Part shown: positions 14,044 through 17,620 of the stretch, one piece after another | Numbering within the stretch: the stretch's first letter is position 1 | How the letters are laid out: each line of letters begins with the position of its first letter | From: Bacillota bacterium | GTDB taxonomy: Bacteria; Bacillota; Clostridia; Christensenellales; SZUA-584 | Direction: 5' to 3' | DNA: 17,620 nt | NCBI GenBank assembly: GCA_023415915.1 | Contig: JAEZIZ010000105.1 | Location: 1-17,620 of the forward strand | The notes under the pieces: generated by a model | Database searches by the model: none | Told to the model about the DNA's origin: nothing | What the model saw: only the letters and a program-made list of their open reading frames with translations | Position numbers and translations under genes: made by a program

Positions 14044-14144
14044 AAGACCCTCCGAAAAAACAGATATTACCCCAAACCTCCTTGACTTCTTTTTCGGGCC
14101 CTTTGCTTTTTCATTCGTTTTCAGTTTGACCCGTTATAAAATAG

Positions 14145-14182
14145 TAGCACCGCCAAACAGTAAAAACTGTCGGACGGCGCTA
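14145..14182 (-). terminator. Imperfect hairpin after lgt, possible terminator
   Basis: ACAGT (14157-14161) pairs with ACTGT (14166-14170) around AAAA. TAGC-x-CCG outer segments (14145-14152 with 14175-14182) extend it with mismatches. On the minus strand it is followed by ACTATTTTATAAC, which is only moderately T-rich. It lies 50 nt past the lgt stop, so it may be a weak or processing-type end. The rest of 14044-14231 shows no promoter I can defend for the DivIVA-like gene, which may depend partly on read-through. Confidence 0.45.
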
Positions 14183-14231
14183 TCATAAACGTCTAATTAT
14201 ATCGTATTATATATGAATATATAAACAGAGC

Positions 14232-15200
14232 CTATTCGTCTTTTTCCGGGTCGCTTTCCTCTTTCTTTTTCGCTTCGTCTTTGATTTCTTTTGTTTCATC
14301 CCCTTTTTGCTCTTCGGAAGAGGGCTCTGATATCATGTCTTCGACTGCCTTCTGGCGTTTGGTTTTGCTCTTTTTATATTCCTCCACCTGCTCGTCTGTC
14401 CATGAAAGGCTGTAAATGCCGTCGTACGCTGCGTATTCCTTCTTTTTTCTTGACATTATTATAAGGAACGCTATGCCGAATACGACGAGTATCGCGCTGA
14501 GCCACTGCGAAACTCTTATGTCGCCCGCCATGAGGCTGTCCGTTCTTAGCGACTCTATATAGAAACGGCCTATACCGTACAGTATTACGTAAAGCGCGAA
14601 TATGCCTCCTCTTACCTTTATCCTTTTCCTTAGAATCATCAATATCGCGAACGTAAGCAGATTCCACATCGATTCGTAGAAAAACGTCGCCTGATGCCAT
14701 TCGTCCAGCCTGTCTATATAAACGCTATATGGGAACCACTGATATGCCGGATCTGTAACGAGGTTTCCGAAAGCCTCCTGATTGACAAAGTTGCCCCATC
14801 TGCCTATTGCCTGCCCCAAGATAAGGCCGGGAGCCGCTATATCGAGAATTTCACCTACTGGCACTTTACGCCACTTGTAGAAAATAAGAGCGGCTATAAC
14901 TGCGCCGATAACCGCGCCGTATATGGCAAGGCCGCCTTCCCAAACGGCGAAAACCTTTGAAAAGTCGTTTGTATAAGTATCCCAGGTAAATATAACATAG
15001 TAGAGCCTTGCGCAGACTATGCAGATAGGAATGGCGAGCAGCATAAGGTCAAGCACCATATCCGACCTGTAGCCTCTTCTTTTTGCTTCCCTGATGCCCA
15101 GTATTACGCCGAGTATAAGGCCGAAAGCTATTATTATTCCATACCAGTGGATAGCGATACCGTTTTTATCGAAAAGATAAAAAGCAACTCTGGGATCCAT
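14232..15200 (-). CDS. lgt: Prolipoprotein diacylglyceryl transferase
   Basis: This 322-residue, multi-helix membrane protein carries the Lgt signature GQAIGRWGNFVNQEAFG (129-145) with the catalytic-region Arg134, and the later conserved GRFYIESLR (211-219, Arg212). Lgt moves diacylglycerol from phosphatidylglycerol to the lipobox cysteine of prolipoproteins, the first step of lipoprotein maturation. The motif usually written HGG reads WEGGLAIYGAVIG here (87-99), with Tyr94 at the His position, as I recall for other Clostridia. After the last helix the protein runs on for about 70 residues, ending in a Lys/Glu-rich tail not found in the shorter E. coli enzyme. The start has GGAGG upstream and a strong promoter. 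The lipoprotein at 2654-3034 is a candidate substrate. Confidence 0.97.
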   Translation of the reverse strand: MDPRVAFYLFDKNGIAIHWYGIIIAFGLILGVILGIREAKRRGYRSDMVLDLMLLAIPICIVCARLYYVIFTWDTYTNDFSKVFAVWEGGLAIYGAVIGAVIAALIFYKWRKVPVGEILDIAAPGLILGQAIGRWGNFVNQEAFGNLVTDPAYQWFPYSVYIDRLDEWHQATFFYESMWNLLTFAILMILRKRIKVRGGIFALYVILYGIGRFYIESLRTDSLMAGDIRVSQWLSAILVVFGIAFLIIMSRKKKEYAAYDGIYSLSWTDEQVEEYKKSKTKRQKAVEDMISEPSSEEQKGDETKEIKDEAKKKEESDPEKDE

Positions 15201-15229
15201 TGTTAACCTCCGTAATAAACATTAATTAC

Positions 15230-15258
15230 ATTATATGATGCGGGCTGGTCGCGGTCAA
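15230..15258 (-). promoter_or_regulatory. Sigma-A promoter of lgt
   Basis: On the minus strand TTGACC (15258-15253) and TATAAT (15235-15230) are exactly 17 nt apart. The two boxes match 5 of 6 and 6 of 6, the best promoter in the window. Transcription would start near 15223, about 22 nt before the ATG. Confidence 0.85.
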
Positions 15259-15317
15259 GGAAACAATTGCTAACACCCGCCGGTATGCGCAGCACAGTGC
15301 ATTCCTTGTAAAAGAAA

Positions 15318-15342
15318 TACACCCGAGGGGATCCCGGGTGTA
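15318..15342 (-). terminator. Terminator of the surface-protein gene
   Basis: TACACCCG (15318-15325) and CGGGTGTA (15335-15342) form a perfect 8-bp stem around a 9-nt loop. TTTCTTTTAC follows on the minus strand. It lies 16 nt after the stop of the surface protein and isolates it from the lgt promoter. Confidence 0.82.
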
Positions 15343-15358
15343 CTCTTTTAACTATCGC

Positions 15359-17620
15359 CTAATTGTGTTTGTCAAGTTCAGTCATGTCGACTTTTGCTTT
15401 ACGCCTCTTTATCTTCCACTGTATCTCGGCGTATTTGTCGACTATCGTCGTGAACACGTTCTCTACTCTGCCCCTTTCGAATTCAACGGGCGGGTTGCTG
15501 CTGCTTCCGAGCAGCGTGCCCTTGAATACCGTTATATAGGACTTGTCGCGGTCTACTCTGCGCTTTCCAAGCTTTCTGTTCTCGTATCCCCACTGCACGG
15601 TGTACGTGCCGTTTCCGTTATCTGCTACCGCTTCGGCTATCGGTATTATCGCGAACCACTTAGAGATAAGCAGCAGAAGCAGTGCGAGTACAGGTATCAG
15701 CAGCAGCCACCACATCCAGTCGAGCGGCCCTCCGCCGGTCTGCGGGATGGGTTCCTCGACGATAGCAGTCGGGGAAGGAGCCGGTCCTGGGCTGTACTGA
15801 GCCGTTACCGTCGTGTCTCTCACTATCCTGTTGAAGGGCACGTCCCATCCGGTAAACACATAGCCTTCCCTTGTCGGGTCATCGGGAGCGTCCGCGCCGG
15901 TGTTCCATTCTACCGTCTGCCTCTTGATAACATCGCCGTCATAGTCCACGAATGTTACAACGTACGTATTTATGCGGTACTGTGCCGTTACCGTCAGCTC
16001 TTGGGTTACGTTGTTATAGCTCGGGGTCCATCCGGTAAACGTATGACCTTCCCTCGTCGGGTCTTCGGGAGGCGTAGCGTCTCCGCCGTAAGGCACGCTG
16101 TCCCTTCCAAGCTCGTCGCCGTCGTAGTCAACGAACGTCACCGGTATCAAAACCGCATTGTACGTCGCAACAGCGTCTATGTTCTCTCTTACATTGTTAA
16201 GTCTTGTAGGCACGTTAGGATTATCGCCTATAAGCCTCCATCCGCTGAACGTGCTGTTCGCTACGACAGGAGCGGTCTCCATCCTCGCGGCCGAGCCCCA
16301 TGTCACGGTCTGGCTGGTGCCTATCTGCGTCACGCCGTCGGCTCTGAAGAACCTTACCGTGTAGGTGAGCGGCCCGGAGTATGTCGCCGTAACCGTCATA
16401 TCGCTTATTACGCGGCTGAAGTCCTTATCCCAGCCGGTGAACGTATATCCTGCCCTTGACGGGTTAGCGGGAGCTGTCGCCGCCATGCCGTACTCTACAG
16501 CGTCCGTTCCAAGTACGGTTCCGTCGTAGTCTACGAACGTTACTATAAACACGTTCTGTTCATAAGTTACCGCTATCTTATGGCTGGACGCTATATCCCT
16601 GAACGTATAGCTCGATTGGTTCTGCGGGAACCCTGCGAGCGGCGCGTCGTCCACAGTAATGCCGGTGAGCCTGAAGCCCGGGTTCGGGCTGAACTCTATC
16701 GTTACGTCTTTGCCATAAGTCGTCGTCGTGCTGGGTGTTATCACTCCGTTGGTTACGGAGGTCGCCACCGTATACGAGTTGGGAGCATACACCACAAGTA
16801 TCGAATGGTCTGCCGTTATGTTTTCGAACTTATAGCTCGACTGATAGGTGACCAAGTCGCTAAGAGCCGCTCCGTCAACCGTTATGCTTTCAAGGTGATA
16901 TCCCGAATTAGCGCTGTAGGTCACGTTGACGTTGCCGCCAGCAACCGCGCTCTGGCTCGTTGATATCGTACCGTTGATAACAGCCGTCGTTATCGTATAC
17001 GGGTTCGCCGCAAACACTACGGATATCGTATGATCGTCGTCAACATTTGTGAACGTATAGCTGTTCTCATAGCCCGAGATATCCGCCAGCGCGACTCCGT
17101 CTACCGTTATGCTCTCCAGATGATAGCCGGTATTCGCTTTGTACTCTATAGTTGCGCTGTCCCCGTAGCTGACGGTCCTGCTCGGCGTTATCGTACCGTT
17201 TGTTGCCGACGTCGTTATGTTGTATATGTTGACGTCCCAATTCGCCGTAAACGTCTTGTCGCCCGTAGAACCTACCGGTATCGTATCATTAGGCGTCCAG
17301 CCTTTGAACGTATGTCCGGTGTACGAAGGATCTTTAAGCGTTATGGGCAGTTGCTCCACGGTGTACTTTTCCGGGTTATCCGCGTGATTCGTACCGCCGT
17401 TCATTATATAAGTAATGTTGTATTCGATCGCTTCCCAGTTCGCCGTGAACGTCTTGTCGCCCGTCGAGCCTGACGGTATGTTGTCCGTAGGCGACCAGCC
17501 GGTGAACCTATAACCAGTCCTCGTCGGGTCCTTCAGCGTTATCGTCGGGCTCTCCACCGTGTACTTATCCGGGTTATCCGGGTGGTTGGTGCCGCCGTTC
17601 ATAACGTAGTTGATTTTGTA
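15359..17620 (-). CDS. Repeat-built surface protein with IPQTG and long C-tail (5' end cut)
   Basis: The frame is open to the right edge, so the gene continues outside the window. The methionine at 17602 is inside a repeat and is not the start. At least 753 residues are visible. Two InlB-type B-repeats come first (NGGTNHPDN... to TFTANW). Three divergent InlB B-repeats of about 74 residues follow (ATNGTITPS ... GYHLESITVDG), and then four shorter B-repeat-like units with VTFVDYDG and DPTREGYVFTGW. After these come a Pro-rich spacer, IPQTGGG, one membrane helix, and a tail of about 98 residues. This is an extracellular, cell-attached adhesin-like protein; the B-repeats suggest binding or spacing. 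The tail beyond the membrane contains DNGNGTYTVQWGYENRKLGKRR and ends in a basic stretch. I do not recognise it as a domain. The gene ends at a terminator. Confidence 0.88.
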   Translation of the reverse strand, partial: YKINYVMNGGTNHPDNPDKYTVESPTITLKDPTRTGYRFTGWSPTDNIPSGSTGDKTFTANWEAIEYNITYIMNGGTNHADNPEKYTVEQLPITLKDPSYTGHTFKGWTPNDTIPVGSTGDKTFTANWDVNIYNITTSATNGTITPSRTVSYGDSATIEYKANTGYHLESITVDGVALADISGYENSYTFTNVDDDHTISVVFAANPYTITTAVINGTISTSQSAVAGGNVNVTYSANSGYHLESITVDGAALSDLVTYQSSYKFENITADHSILVVYAPNSYTVATSVTNGVITPSTTTTYGKDVTIEFSPNPGFRLTGITVDDAPLAGFPQNQSSYTFRDIASSHKIAVTYEQNVFIVTFVDYDGTVLGTDAVEYGMAATAPANPSRAGYTFTGWDKDFSRVISDMTVTATYSGPLTYTVRFFRADGVTQIGTSQTVTWGSAARMETAPVVANSTFSGWRLIGDNPNVPTRLNNVRENIDAVATYNAVLIPVTFVDYDGDELGRDSVPYGGDATPPEDPTREGHTFTGWTPSYNNVTQELTVTAQYRINTYVVTFVDYDGDVIKRQTVEWNTGADAPDDPTREGYVFTGWDVPFNRIVRDTTVTAQYSPGPAPSPTAIVEEPIPQTGGGPLDWMWWLLLIPVLALLLLLISKWFAIIPIAEAVADNGNGTYTVQWGYENRKLGKRRVDRDKSYITVFKGTLLGSSSNPPVEFERGRVENVFTTIVDKYAEIQWKIKRRKAKVDMTELDKHN
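15734..15748 (-). other. Sortase-like motif IPQTG before the membrane helix
   Basis: IPQTG (residues 619-623 counted from the methionine at 17602) is one residue away from the LPxTG sortase motif and is followed by GG and a 21-residue hydrophobic helix, as in a sorting signal. The roughly 98-residue tail that follows is not normal for one. Whether a sortase cuts here is unknown; none is in the window. Confidence 0.5.
15791..16555 (-). repeat. Four membrane-proximal B-repeat-like units
   Basis: The units are about 58 to 70 residues each. Three share VTFVDYDG at the start and a GYTFTGW-like motif in the middle, ending in TVTAQY or TVTATY. The second unit (VRFFRADG) is the most divergent. They are protein-level repeats with only partial DNA identity. 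Confidence 0.75.
16559..17227 (-). repeat. Three tandem divergent InlB B-repeats
   Basis: Three units of about 74 residues each carry NGTITPS or a variant, then GYHLESITVDG or GFRLTGITVDD, then SYTFTNV...HTISVVF or a variant. The first two share an almost identical central motif; the third has drifted. They match the pattern of the divergent InlB B-repeat domain. Confidence 0.78.
17237..17620 (-). repeat. Two classic InlB B-repeats, the first cut by the window edge
   Basis: Each unit is about 63 residues, with MNGGTNHxDNPxKYTVE near the start, ITLKDPxxTGxxFxGW in the middle, and STGDKTFTANW at the end. The last motif is also almost identical in DNA between the two copies (near 17240 and 17440), which suggests recent duplication. 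Confidence 0.8.

Noticed and set aside
14076..14083. A perfect AAGGAGGT on the minus strand, possibly for a leader peptide before the DivIVA-like gene
   Set aside because: No start codon follows at a workable distance, and the DivIVA-like gene has its own GGAGGG nearer its ATG.
15338..16459. A 373-codon plus-strand frame
   Set aside because: It is antisense to the surface-protein repeats, is very rich in Arg and Tyr, lacks a ribosome site, and is best seen as a shadow of the codon pattern in the repeats.
15791..17620. CRISPR-like repeats
   Set aside because: The repeats are long, imperfect, in frame and code for known beta-repeat domains. There are no short identical repeats with unique spacers.

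Overview
The window looks like chromosomal DNA of a Gram-positive, spore-forming Firmicute, probably a member of the Clostridia. The evidence is: strong GGAGG-type ribosome sites; a forespore-type LonB protease; DegV, Lgt and DivIVA-like proteins; a B-repeat surface protein; and heavy use of ATA isoleucine codons in DNA that by eye is about half GC. The exact lineage is a guess. No rRNA, tRNA, CRISPR array or insertion sequence is visible. Genes are densely packed and no gene-free stretch exceeds about 265 bases.

Left part (1-3100). A membrane-anchored protein with two zinc ribbons (+) ends at a bidirectional terminator. A two-gene minus-strand unit follows, with a DegV-family fatty-acid-binding protein and a small GIY-YIG nuclease-domain protein. 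Next comes a small minus-strand lipoprotein of unknown function with its own promoter.

Centre (3140-8600). A plus-strand unit carries lon (LonA), ysxC/engB (ribosome-assembly GTPase) and a calcineurin-like phosphoesterase that overlaps ysxC by 4 nt. It meets lonB head-on, and the two stop codons share a TTAA. In B. subtilis, from memory, lonB, lonA and ysxC are co-oriented neighbours, so this is a rearranged version of that cluster. The lonB leader contains the most interesting signal in the window. A perfect 14-bp inverted repeat holds the lonB ribosome site, and a sequence matching the sigma-G -10 consensus lies in its loop. Read-through mRNA from the upstream transporter genes would hide the ribosome site, while mRNA started in the loop would leave it free.

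Right-centre (8652-13420). This minus-strand module has a regulator with about seven membrane helices and a LuxR-type HTH, an MMPL/RND-type transporter, and a secreted X-X-G heptad-repeat protein overlapping the transporter by 8 nt. It looks like an envelope stress or export system in which a membrane-bound one-component regulator controls the transporter next to it. Both luxR and the transporter appear to use TTG starts.

Right end (13530-17620). A DivIVA-like coiled-coil protein and lgt (prolipoprotein diacylglyceryl transferase) come next, both on the minus strand. The 3' part of a large repeat-built surface protein follows, cut by the window edge. Its C-terminus carries a sortase-like IPQTG followed by a membrane helix, but continues into a roughly 98-residue tail that a normal sorting signal would not have.
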